64,000 bases of DNA from [Mycoplasma] gypis (GTDB lineage: Bacteria > Bacillota_I > Bacilli_A > Mycoplasmatales > Metamycoplasmataceae), in assembly GCF_016924775.1 (NCBI RefSeq), contig NZ_JAFFTD010000002.1:124001-188000 (forward strand). The letters are read 5' to 3'. The translations under genes and the position numbers were made by a program. A model generated the notes under the pieces. It saw nothing but the letters and a program-made list of their open reading frames with translations, was not told the DNA's origin and did no database searches. Position 1 is the stretch's first letter. Each line of letters begins with the position of its first letter. Positions 1-10,564 of the stretch are shown here, piece by piece.

Positions 1-1
1 T

Positions 2-91
2 GGTAAAGAAGATAACTATCGCGGTGGAATTGGACATCAAGATTTTATTGATGCATTAGATAAACTAGATATATCAATCAAACTACACTAG
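2..91 (+). CDS. C-terminal end of an unidentified protein (partial)
   Basis: Only the last 29 codons lie in the window, ending in TAG. The readable tail contains the segment YRGGIGHQDFIDALDKL. I do not recognise the family from this fragment. The stop lies 12 bases before the ATG of the giant surface protein, and the SD-like AAAAGGAAAA bridges the gap, so the two genes may be co-transcribed. Confidence 0.6.
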   Translation, partial: GKEDNYRGGIGHQDFIDALDKLDISIKLH

Positions 92-103
92 AAAAGGAAA
101 ATT

Positions 104-3100
104 ATGGCAAATAATAAAAAAATGTTAAAAGCGGCAATTATTGCGAATGCTATTTTAGCGACTGGATTAATTGGAACGGCGACAGCAGTAGCTTCGCTGC
201 ATACTTCAACTAACTCAAATATTGAGCAAAACCTATATGATAATTTTGAAATTACCCATAATTTATATAAAAAATATCAACAAAATCCTGGTTTGCCTAG
301 TGAAGTTTTAGAACAATTAAAAAATACTAATGATTCATGAAAAGAAGAAACTTTAACACTAGAAGAAAAAATTAAGTTAATCCAAGAAGCACAAAATAGT
401 GTTTTTGACTCAATTATCAATAATTTAGATTCAATTAATTTTAATGATTCTAAACAAGAACAAGTTTTTTGAAAAGATATTTTAAATAATCAATTCAAAA
501 GAATTCGTGAACTTGATTTAATTAATCAATTTTTACATATTCCAGGAATGGATATCGAAAAGTTTACTAAAGATTCATCTTCAATGACAAATGAACAAAA
601 AGCAGAATTTTTAAAAACATTTAAAGAAAACTTAAATTCATTTTTAAAACAAGAAGATGATGGGCTAAAACCATATTTAGAAAAATATGAACATTATAAA
701 AACTATTTAAATGAAATTCCATTCCCTAGTTTAAAACAACAACTGCAAGATAAACTAAATGCAATTTATGAAGACATAATTGCTGAACACTTCCGTTTTA
801 ATGATCTTGACATTCAAATGCAACACATTGAACTTCTATCAGCAAAGATTAATAAAACAATTGAAGATTCTAAAGAAAAACAAGATTTAATTAATGATTA
901 TCTTGCAAAAACTAAACCTTATAAAAGTTCTGAAGCTTTAGGTGCTGATAAAAAACAAGAAGTTAAAGAGTTTTTAGCTTTAGTTGATAAAAACTTACAT
1001 GATGTAAAAAATATTCAGGATATTGAAAATATTGCTGCAAATGTCCAAAGTTTTTACGAACAATTAACAGATAACCAAAGATCAGAAACAGAATTAAAAG
1101 AAGCATCAAAAGGTTTAAAAAACAAGATCAATGACTTTAATTCAATATTGGAATCAATTAAAGAAGAATTAAATACAAAAATTACTGATATTAACCAATC
1201 ATATTCAAAAGATGATATTATCAGTAAAAAATCTGAGTTATTTAATGATTTTTACTTAGCACAAAGCATGAACAAAGTTGTTAATGACTGAAATAACGCT
1301 TTGAATGACGGTTTTAATAATGGTTTTGTTACTTTCGAAGAAAAACAAAATTGAGAAGATAAAATTTCTGAAATTATCAACGCAAATATTCCGTTGCAAG
1401 AAAAAAACAAACAACTTTATGAATTAAGTGAACAAAATAAAGACGAACTATTTGCGCGCCAAATGAACGCAAATGAAATTAATCGTATCCGTGCACAAGT
1501 TCAAGAAACTTTAAATAGTAAATATATTACCGATGAAGTTAAAACTCTTGGAACTGATCTTGAAAATCGCATTAAGAATCTTTATTTAACTAAAAATATT
1601 TCAAGCGAATATTTAGCTTTAATTAAAAAAGATATTGAAGAAAAACAACGTCAATTATTAAAAGCTCACTTAAAAAATATTGAAATTCAGTCAAAAGATT
1701 TCTTAAATAAACTATATGAATTCGGAGATGATGCTAAGGGAATTACAAATCGTTTAGAAAATTTAAATAAAATTTCTAACTTGTATGTTGAAGATTTTAA
1801 CCCAGTTACATCAGCACAATTAGATTATCAAATTAGACAATACAACATGGCGTTGCAAGATGCAAGTGATGGTCTAAAAGCAGCACAAACTAAAAAACAA
1901 ACTAACTTTACAGCAGAATTTTTAGATGCTGCATTTCAACATGAAGATGGTTCAGATTTTACTGAAAATGAAAAAACAAGAATTAATGCTTATCGTAAGC
2001 TTAAAGGTAAGTTAGATAAACTTTTAGAAAAAATAAACAATGGTGATAGCGACGAAAATACAACAAACGAAATTGCTGAAATAAGTGCTAAATTGCAAAA
2101 TATGGTCGATACAGCACAAGCGATGAAGCAATTAAGTGACCAAGATGAAGAAGCTAAAAAAGTTAATGAAGTTGCAAATAATTCAAAATTTGCTGATCAA
2201 ATGGCACCTATAACAGCTAAAATAGATCAATTAAGAGACAATGTTAACAAACTTTTTGCTAATCCTGATGCAACAAAAGCACAAATTGAAGAAGCCCAAA
2301 GAGAGTTAGAAGAAGCAACTAAAAATGCTAAAAAAACATTACAAAATCTTGAATTAAATGACAAATTAGCAAAATTAAAAGCTGAAATTATGGAAAATTT
2401 CGGTGATTCAAAATCACCTGCAGCACAAGCGGCTTGAGCAAAATACAATGAGTTAAAAGAAAAAACACTCCAAGAATTAAGTAGTGAAGAAATTGAATCA
2501 CTTAGTTCAGATATTTTAAAAGCTACTGATGTTGTTGGGTCATTATTTAATCTTGAAATTGAAAAACAACGTTTAATTGATACTATTAATGATGTAAATT
2601 CTGACCAATATCATGCAAGCAGAGTTAAGAATGAAACTGATAGTTCAAATAATCAAATTAGAATGGCTGATAAATTCATTAAACAAATGAATACACCAAG
2701 AATAATTCCTAATTTAAAAGAATTGAATAATCAAAGAAGATATCTACAACAAAAACAAGATGATTTAAGAATTGCTTATCAACAAGATAAAATTGTTTAC
2801 TTAAACAATGAAATTCAAAAAGCAACTCGTATTGGTGATAATCTTTCTGATGCTGTTAAACACCATAATGAAGCTTTAAATAAAATTAATACTTTTGCAC
2901 AACTTCAAAAAGATGAAAGAAAAATTGCTAAAGTTACTAATGTAGCTAATAATTTTGAAAAATTTGTAACTCTTGCAAAACAATTAGACAAACTAGTAAA
3001 AATTCACGGTGAGTATGATAATCCGACAGATTCACTTGTCGCTATTTATGTTGCAAACGTTATTGCTAAAAATGAATTGCTAAGCACTGATGATGCTGTA

Positions 3101-6100
3101 CAAATTAATAAAAAAAATGATAATGTTAAAAAAGCTATTGAAATAGCCAGAGTTAAAAAAATATTTAATGATAAATTTAATAGCTTACAAAAACAATTAG
3201 TTGAAAATCAAAACTGAAAAATTTATCAATCGCTAAATACAAAAATTACAGAACTATCAACTCAAAAAGATAATGTAATTTCTGATTCTGAATCAAATAT
3301 TGACAAAATTCAAGCAAACCAGGAAGATATTCTTGTAAAAGCTCAAGAATTATTAGACCAAAAAAATCAAGCTCTTGCTGAATTTGAAGATAATATTATT
3401 AAAACAAATGATAAAAAATCAGAAATTGAAAAAACTATTAGAAATTTCCAAAAACTTCATTCTGAAGCAAATTTTGATAAATTTGAAGAAATTAAGACAA
3501 GTTATACTAATGATTTAGAGTTAAATCGTCGTGATCAAATTGGAAATGAAGAAATTATCAAATATCGTAACGATATGGAAGTGGCTTTTTACAAAGATTT
3601 AGCGTGATACCAACTTCAGAATTTACGCAATAAAGTAAATAATCCTGAATTTGGGTCTTCACAAGAACATCAAGATATTAAAAAATGAACAAATGATTTT
3701 GTTGATGAAATGCAGTTAAAAGTTAATTCAGCAGATGATGCTAAAATGATTAAATCATTAATGACAAAAATTTCAAGTGAAGTTAATTTAGGTGATGTTC
3801 AAAAGAACACTGCAGATTATATCTCTAAGATTGAAGCTAACCCAACAAGAAATCAAGATCAAATAAATTCAGTAAATGTATTGAAAAATGTACTGAAATC
3901 TTCAGCACCAAAACTGGAAAATGAATATTCTGATTTAGAACAATTACATGAACAACTTCAAGCAGAATACGAAAATGAAGTTGATGTTGAAACTCTTCGT
4001 CAAAATGTTATTGATGAAATTGGAAATAGAGATGCTCAGACTGGTACAAGAACAGGAATCAGACAGCTTTTAAATGAAAAACTAAACCAACAAGTTGGAG
4101 GATTCGATAAAGAAGCTGATACAGAAATTAATAAAGCATTAACAAAATTAAAAGAAGATGTTGTTCGTGCCATAACTAAAAACGAAGTTTTAGAAGTTTT
4201 GAAAAAAGTAACAATTATCAAAAATAACTCAGATGATATTGTTGCACTTGCAAATAAAGTTTATTTAGCAAACAGAATTAAATCTGACAGCAACACAACC
4301 GAATCGCTAGTTATTAAAAAAGCGTTAACTGATTTAGATAATTTAATTAAAGAATCAAGAATAAACTATGCTAATCCAAAATCAGAAACAATTTATCAAG
4401 AATTAATTGAAAAAATTACTTTCCAAATGGAAAAAGTTCAAAAATTAGTTGAATTAAACTCTAAACTTCAAGAAATTAAAGAAAAAATTAATAATACTGA
4501 TTTCTTTAATTATGAAGGCGTTAATGGCCTAAAAATGCAAGAAAACGGAATCGAATGAGTAAAAACATTTGAAACTACTGCAAGTAAAGAAAACATTACA
4601 TTAGAAGAATTGGATAATTTAATTCACAATACTCAAAGCGTCAAAGAAACAGTTGAACTACAAAAAAAAGTTTCAGACCAAATAAAAGATTGAAAAGATC
4701 TTCAAGAAACTTGAAATTTAACTGACCAAAAGTTATTAATAAAATCTCTTTGAGAAAGCGCTCCTTCAAACAATTCTCAGCGAAATCTTTTAAATTTACA
4801 AGCGGATTCATGACTACAAGAAGTGCTAGATAATAAAGAAAAATTAGCTGACAAGTTAACAAAATCTAAAGAATTAAATACAAAACGTAAGCAAAACAAT
4901 GATAAAGTTAAACTTTTAAATCAAACCACTTATGAACCTAACCAAAGTACTCTAGAACAAAAAATTAATGTTTTGGTAAATGATTTGTATGAAAAAAATA
5001 AATCAACCGAATCTATTGATGATGCTAATGAATTAAGTAATAAATTAGATATTCTTGTTGATACAATTGACAAACTAAAAGAACTTGCTTCGATTACTAA
5101 AAAACTTGATGATTTAAATAATGCAACTCATAAAGATGATTCTAAAAGTAGAACTTATAAAGAAAAACAAAAAGTGCAAGATTTAATTAATGAAAATATT
5201 GAAATGTATATTCAATATCAAAACAGCGATAAACTTCAACAACAAATTGACGAAACTAATTATGAATATGATCGTTTATTAATTCTAACTAAATACGAGT
5301 GAGTACTTGCTAAGTTTCTTTCAAATACTGTTTTAGAAAAAGAAGATCGTCAACAAATTCTTCACTTAATGGAAAAATTTGAACAAGATTTTGATGCAAA
5401 TGTTTTAAATTATGATGAATTAAATACAAAATATTTTGCTGATTTAGAATCAACACAATCTCGTTCACGTCGTTCAACAAGACGTGTAACAAGAAGTGCT
5501 GATGAAAATCAGGATTTAATTAAAACAGCATTAGAAAATTCAAATGAATTACGTCGTTATACAAATGAAGCGCAAAATTACGTAAATGTTCAAAATACAA
5601 ACCTTGATAGTCCTGAAGTAAGCGCTCAATACAATGTTTTAAAACAATTAATTACACGTTCTAATGAAGTTTTAATAGCGATTCCAAACGTTGAAAGCGA
5701 TAAGGTTCAAACTACCGAATCACTAAAAGAAGCTATTGAAAGATTAGTGCAATTAAAACGTGATCAAATTCAACAACAATTAGAATTTGATAAAAGATTA
5801 AAACAATATGTTGAAAACAATAAGGAAAGTATTGCTAATGGTGATTCTGAAAATGTTTTTGTCGAAAGATTTGAAGAAAATGCAATTCAAAAATTAGAAG
5901 AAGCAGAAGCGAAGAAAGATGATTTATCTTATTCACAGGTTAATGATTATTTACAAAAAGCGATTGATGCAGTAAGAAATCAAATTTTTAAAGCTTATAA
6001 TGCTACTTTAGCAAAAGTTACAGAAGTCGAATTACTTGTACAAGATTATATTTTGGATTTTTCACAAGATTCACAAACAGTAAGACTTGGTTCAAACGTT

Positions 6101-8455
6101 AATGAAATAAAATACCAAAGACTTGTTACTTTCGCTAATAAAATTCAGGAAGCAAAACAAGCAAATTACACTGTAATTAATAGCTATGATACAAAATTAG
6201 ATAGTTTAATTGAAATTTTAACCTCGGGTACAAGCGGAATTTTAAATACATTCATTTCAGATATTCAACAAGAATTCAATAATAAAATGGATGATACAGA
6301 TGGAAGCCTTGGTTTCTATAAAAAACTTTTCATTACTCTTCAACCATTATTAAATAATGTTGAAAATTCAAATAAAAACTACTATCAATATATAGCAAAT
6401 GAACAACTTCAGGAAGAATTAGAAGCACTTGAAAATAAATATAATTCATTGCTTCCAAAATATAAAGAAGAAATAAAAAATACAAGAATTTCAAGTATTC
6501 TTGCAAATTTTGCAACAATAATGAATGAACTAAACCATCAATTCTTTGCCTTTCAAGCAAATATAAAACAACAATTAATCGTAATGACTGATAAAAATCC
6601 ATTAATTGAATTATTTGCTGATTTATATAGTGCAATAAGACTTGACACTGAATCAGCATACACTGATGAAATTAAAGCTGCATATCAAGAGTATTTAGCT
6701 CAATATCGTGAAAAAATTAACAAACTTATCAATAACCAAGAATCATTATTTGATTCAAGTGTTTGAGATAAACAAAGTACTTTTGATGCTGAAATTTTTG
6801 AAGCTTTACATTTAGGGTCAGCTTATAAAAATTGAATTTATTCTGATGAAAATAAAGAACGTTTATTTAAACAACTAGATGAAAATCCTGAATCAGAAAA
6901 TCCTTTGCCAAAACAAGAATTTGGACAAGCTCAACCTTTTGAACATAAATACCAAGTAGCAATTTCTAAAGATAGCACAACAAGAGAAAAATTCTTGGAA
7001 GCATTTAATGAAATTAATTCATCAAACAATAGCGAATTGCTTGATATTACAAACGCTGATTCATTACTTGAATTATTTGATCAATTTGCTTACACCAAAA
7101 AGGATATTCAAAATTCTTCACAACTAGCTTCTGTATTTTCACAATCGACTTTCAGAGTAAAAATTAAAAAATTCTCTGATAGTGGATGATTTGATTTAAT
7201 TAATCAAACCCAAGATGATGTGGATCGTAAATCATTAAATGTCAAAGTTCAGTATATTTATCAACCAAGCAATACTAATATTGAGCCAATGATTGTTAAC
7301 AAAACACTTACCTTAACATTTAAAACATTGGATAAAATTCAAATTCAAAATGGTAATTCTTCAATTTTCTTTGATGGTGAGGATAAGGTTGGAATAAAAG
7401 CTAAAGTTTTAGTTTTTAATGTTGAAGAAGCAGGCTGAATTTCAGATCCAAAATTACCAAAAAACAAAAAAATTGAAGATTATATGAAAGAAAAAGCATA
7501 CAACATTTTCAAAAAAGTTGTTTTTGAAGGTAATCCTGATGTCGATAGATCTCCAGAAAGAAATTCAAGAGAAAGTTTATTAGTTGATGCAAATAGTAAT
7601 AATTCTAACTTTAAATTCTTGATTAATACTCAAGAATCACTAGGATTAACATTTAATATTTCACTATTTACGCCAGTTGAAAAACAAAAACTAAGAATCA
7701 TTCCTGATGATAGATATAAACAAATAGGATTCTTACAGGTTCTTGCCGGGAAATCAGTTGGTTTCCCAACAAGAGGTTGAGAATCACCTAATTTCACTCC
7801 ACAACAATACGATAATCGTTGATGAGGTTCATGAGGAAAGAAATTCGGTGTTCTTCCTAATTCTAACTGATGAGAGGTTACACCTGATTCAATTAAACCA
7901 GTAGTAACTATGAATGCTTATAAATTTACTTTTGATTATGATAAAAACACTAAAAATTTATACATTTATAATAGTTGAGTAGAAAATGCAGCTTATGTAC
8001 ATCGTCCTTCAAATGTTATGAAAAATGAAATTACTAAGTTTTCAAATAATATGAATGTTAAAGAAGAATATCGTCAATGAGCGAAAGAAATTCTGAAAAC
8101 ATTTGAATCTAATCCAAATTATTTCTTAACTTCAGATGAATTTAGAGACTTTTATGCATACTTTTCAGCACAACAAGATAAATTAATGCGTTTAAACCCT
8201 AACTCAAGATTATTACTTCCTTCATCAAGTAGTGATGCTCCTGCTTCGTTCCCTATTTGACCTCTTAATGGGGGACAAGCACCGGTTAGGCCTGTTGATG
8301 GAAATTTAAGCAAACCACAAAATTCAATATTAATACCAGTTATGCCAACAGAATTTTCAAGTAGATATTCAGAAAGTGAAATTGTTAAAGCTTCAGCACG
8401 TCAAAGTTTATACAGTGCATCAATCAATGAATTTTGATTTAAAATAAGAAAATAG
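104..8455 (+). CDS. Giant membrane-anchored coiled-coil surface protein, 2,783 aa
   Basis: One uninterrupted frame when TGA is read as Trp. ATG is preceded by AAAAGGAAAA. Residues about 7-32 form a positively charged start plus hydrophobic signal or uncleaved anchor segment (IIANAILATGLIGTATAVA). Residues about 40-2,200 are lysine-, glutamate-, asparagine- and leucine-rich with heptad-like patterning, so extended coiled coil is expected. A basic SRSRRSTRRVTRS stretch at about residue 1,785 could be a protease-sensitive hinge. The last 500 residues change character: more aromatic, glycine and proline residues and beta-like segments, including many TGA-encoded Trp. Mycoplasmas carry large proteins of this build as adhesins, gliding-machinery or cytoskeletal proteins, but no specific member is recognised. 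A second giant gene at 10565 and a decayed one at 17032 share the architecture. Confidence 0.88.
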
Positions 8456-8463
8456 GAGAAACA

Positions 8464-8832
8464 ATGCAAGAAAAAATTAATGAGCAATTAGAAGAAGTTA
8501 AAAAAGAAGCAATCACAAAAATTGAATCTCACAAATATTCACGGCTTAAAAAAGATGAAAAGAAAGACTACATTAAGCAAATTAGCGAAGCCGAAACAAA
8601 ACAAAAGGTGAATGAAATTTGAACTTTAGCTAAAGAATTAAATGAACAAAGAAAAAATAAAAAACGTAAAATTGCTACAATTTTGTTTATCATTTTACTA
8701 GTCATTTTTCTAATTTTAATTGCAGTAGCAGTTTCATACATCGCTGATTTTTACATATATCGTAATAGTGACAAAAATGGATTGCTATGAACTGTTCAAC
8801 AACGTGCACACGGTTTATTAGGAATATTTTAA
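8464..8832 (+). CDS. Small single-pass membrane protein with GA-like three-helix module
   Basis: Codes for 122 aa, starting 8 bases after the giant gene's stop with AGGAGAAAC as ribosome-binding site, so it is probably co-translated. Residues 1-62 resemble the GA/albumin-binding-type three-helix module of Gram-positive surface proteins: Tyr-Ser-Arg-Leu, a charged helix (EKKDYIKQISEAETKQKVNEI) and a closing helix ending ELNEQ. A transmembrane helix follows at about 72-95 (IATILFIILLVIFLILIAVAVS). The short tail contains one TGA-encoded Trp. Module identity is a pattern judgement; ligand binding is not shown. A terminator follows at once, ending the operon. Confidence 0.8.
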
Positions 8833-8838
8833 TAATTA

Positions 8839-8864
8839 AAAACAGGGAAACCTGTTTTTTTTAT
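8839..8864 (+). terminator. Rho-independent terminator after the small membrane protein gene
   Basis: AAACAGG, loop GAAA, CCTGTTT, then a run of Ts. It ends the transcript of the giant surface protein and its small partner. Confidence 0.85.
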
Positions 8865-8936
8865 ATATTTTTTTAACTATTAATAAATGAAAAAAATATA
8901 AATTAAAAAAGAAGTGGAAGTTATAGTAAAAAATGT

Positions 8937-8942
8937 TATAAT
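8937..8942 (+). promoter_or_regulatory. -10 box for the infC-rpmI-rplT operon
   Basis: A perfect TATAAT lies about 140 bases upstream of infC, just after the preceding terminator. No convincing -35 box is seen, as is common in mycoplasmas. The distance leaves room for the structured leader at 8976-9063. Confidence 0.6.
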
Positions 8943-8975
8943 AATTAACGCATTAAAGCAAAAAAGAAGATACAT

Positions 8976-9063
8976 TTCTCACCTAGGAAATAATTAATCC
9001 GGGTTGCTACTATATGTTAATATATCGTGTAGTATGAGAAGTGGTCTAAAAACCCACTTTTTT
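8976..9063 (+). promoter_or_regulatory. infC leader with attenuator-like alternative hairpins
   Basis: AAGTGG at 9039-9044 pairs with CCACTT at 9054-9059, followed by Ts, giving a terminator-like hairpin just before infC. The upstream TTCTCA at 8976-8981 can instead pair with TGAGAA at 9035-9040, which overlaps the terminator stem, so the two folds exclude each other. In Bacillus the same operon is controlled by L20 binding to a transcription-attenuating leader. Analogous control here is inferred from the layout, not from a matched L20-leader consensus. Confidence 0.55.
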
Positions 9064-9079
9064 ATTAAAGGAGACACTT

Positions 9080-9682
9080 ATTCAAGCAAACGAAAGTCAA
9101 AAAGACAAAAAACCAAAATCAGAACATGTTTTAAACGAACAAATACCATACAAAAAAGTTTTTGTTATTGGTGCAGACGGGGAAAAATTAGGAGTTATGG
9201 ATCGTAACCAAGCAATTAGCGTTGCTAAAGAAGAAAAAAAAGATCTTGTTTTAATTTCAATCGCCGATAATAAACCAATTGCAAAAATTTTGGATTACGG
9301 AAAATTTAAATACGAAAAGAAGAAAAAAAATAAATTAGCAAAAGAAAAACAATCAGTAACTGTTAACCGTGAAGTTCGTTTAACAGCTATGATTGGTGAT
9401 CACGATTTACAAACAAAAGCCCGTAAATCACGTGAATTTCTTCTAAACGGTGATCGTGTTAAGGTTTCTTTAAAATTCCGTGGAAGAGAAGCGACAAGAC
9501 CTGAAATTGGTGAAGAAGTTTTAATGAAGTTTTATCAAGCAGTCGAAGACATAGCTAAAATCTCAAAAGAACCAACATTAGTAAATGACAGATTTTTAGA
9601 TATGTATTTAGAAAGAGATAAGAAAAAAGTGAAAACAGTTGACAATTCAAAAGGAGACAGCGATGCCAAAGATGAAAACTAA
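9080..9682 (+). CDS. infC: Translation initiation factor IF-3
   Basis: Codes for 200 aa. Both IF-3 domains are clear: the N-domain with [21 protein letters not shown] and the [21 protein letters not shown] segment, then the linker and C-domain with [32 protein letters not shown] and [13 protein letters not shown]-3 keeps 30S subunits free and checks start codons. The start chosen is ATT at 9080: AAAGGAG sits 7 bases upstream, no ATG/GTG/TTG is available in the right place, and E. coli infC also starts with AUU, which allows IF-3 to limit its own translation. The first ATG (9197) would delete 39 residues including the conserved N-terminus. The C-terminal tail is extended and charged. It overlaps rpmI by 20 bases. 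Confidence 0.95.
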   Translation: MQANESQKDKKPKSEHVLNEQIPYKKVFVIGADGEKLGVMDRNQAISVAKEEKKDLVLISIADNKPIAKILDYGKFKYEKKKKNKLAKEKQSVTVNREVRLTAMIGDHDLQTKARKSREFLLNGDRVKVSLKFRGREATRPEIGEEVLMKFYQAVEDIAKISKEPTLVNDRFLDMYLERDKKKVKTVDNSKGDSDAKDEN

Positions 9683-9851
9683 AAGAGCGTTAGCGAAACG
9701 TATCAAAATTACTGGTAGTGGTAAAGTAAAACGTGGAAATGCTTATCGTTCACACCTAGCTCAAAATAAAACAACAAAACAAAAAAGACATTCTCGTAAA
9801 TCTTCAATGATTTCAAAATCAGATTACAAAAGAATTAAAGAGCTAATATAG
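9663..9851 (+). CDS. rpmI: 50S ribosomal protein L35
   Basis: Codes for 62 aa, starting [20 protein letters not shown], the universal L35 N-terminus, with the [20 protein letters not shown] core. AAAGGAGAC lies 6 bases before the ATG. An ATG 24 bases upstream in the same frame is not used because it would add residues absent from the family. The start lies inside the end of infC, so translation is probably coupled. Confidence 0.97.
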   Translation: MPKMKTKRALAKRIKITGSGKVKRGNAYRSHLAQNKTTKQKRHSRKSSMISKSDYKRIKELI

Positions 9852-9864
9852 AAAGGATAATGTA

Positions 9865-10218
9865 ATGCGTGTAAAAGGCGGAACAGTTACAAGAGCTAGA
9901 AGACAAAAATGAATTAAATTAGCAAAAGGTTACTGAGGACACAAATCAATCGGTTACAAAGTTGCTAAACAAGCTGTTGTTAAATCATGAACATATGCTT
10001 TTAGAGATAGAAAACAAGTTAAAAGAGAATTCAGAAAATTATGAATTGCTCGTATTAATGCAGCTTCAAGACCTCTAGGAATGACATATTCACGTTTAAT
10101 TAACGGACTTAAAAAAGCAAACATTCAAGTTAACCGTAAAATGCTTTCTGAATTAGCTATTAATTATCCAGAAACATTTGCTAAAATCGTTGAACAAGCT
10201 AAATCGGCTTTAAAATAA
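9865..10218 (+). CDS. rplT: 50S ribosomal protein L20
   Basis: Codes for 117 aa with the typical L20 sequence: [20 protein letters not shown], then [35 protein letters not shown] and [23 protein letters not shown]. Four TGA codons fall at conserved Trp positions, good proof of genetic code 4. GAAAGGA lies about 8 bases upstream. L20 is a 23S rRNA assembly protein and, in Bacillus, the autogenous repressor of this operon. A terminator follows six bases after the stop. Confidence 0.98.
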
Positions 10219-10223
10219 TTATT

Positions 10224-10245
10224 AAACCTCAAGAGGTTTTTTATT
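10224..10245 (+). terminator. Terminator of the infC-rpmI-rplT operon
   Basis: AAACCTC, loop AA, GAGGTTT, then Ts. Confidence 0.8.
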
Positions 10246-10265
10246 AGATTTTTTTGATTATAAAA

Positions 10266-10297
10266 AAAGAAGCAAAATCTTTTGCTTCTTTTTTTCG
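10266..10297. terminator. Bidirectional terminator between rplT and tRNA-Lys
   Basis: AGAAGCAAAA pairs with TTTTGCTTCT across a two-base loop, flanked by A7 on the left and T-rich sequence on the right. It works in both directions and separates the convergent ribosomal operon and tRNA gene. Confidence 0.85.
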
Positions 10298-10311
10298 GTC
10301 ATTAAAAGATA

Positions 10312-10387
10312 TGGTACACCGTACAGGGCTTGAACCTGTGACCCGAAGATTAAGAGTCTCCTGCTCTACCAACTGAGCTAACGATGC
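10312..10387 (-). tRNA. tRNA-Lys (anticodon CUU)
   Basis: On the minus strand the cloverleaf folds fully: acceptor GCATCGT with ACGGTGT (two G-T pairs), D-arm GCTC/GAGC with AGTTGGTA loop, anticodon stem GGAGA/TCTTC with loop CTCTTAA (anticodon CTT), and T-arm ACAGG/CCTGT with TTCAAGC. The discriminator base is A and the CCA end is encoded. The CUU anticodon reads AAG lysine codons. The bidirectional hairpin at 10266 is its likely terminator. Confidence 0.97.
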
Positions 10388-10506
10388 ATACGTAAAAATA
10401 TTATAATACTTTTTTTAAAAAACAATTTATTTATTTCAAAAAACAAAATTATTGATTATTGTCAATTAAATTAAAGTTATATTTATTTTTTTCATCGTTT
10501 TACGTA

Positions 10507-10512
10507 TATAAT
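10507..10512 (+). promoter_or_regulatory. -10 box for the second giant protein gene
   Basis: TATAAT within an A+T-rich stretch, about 50 bases upstream of the ATG at 10565. The -35 side is only T-rich (near 10484-10490). Confidence 0.5.
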
Positions 10513-10564
10513 ATTATATATTTTATAAAAAAATCTATATATTATTAACCAAATAAGGAGTATT

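Noticed and set aside
2227-2448. Minus-strand ORF inside the giant gene, and similar ones at 4036, 4641, 5310, 6333, 11547, 11587, 13165 and 15271
   Set aside because: Antisense shadows of a continuous coiled-coil coding frame; Phe/Ser-rich composition reflects the complement of Lys/Glu codons.
9004-9207. 67-codon ORF starting in the infC leader
   Set aside because: Out of frame with infC, covers the attenuator and the conserved IF-3 N-terminus; no SD.
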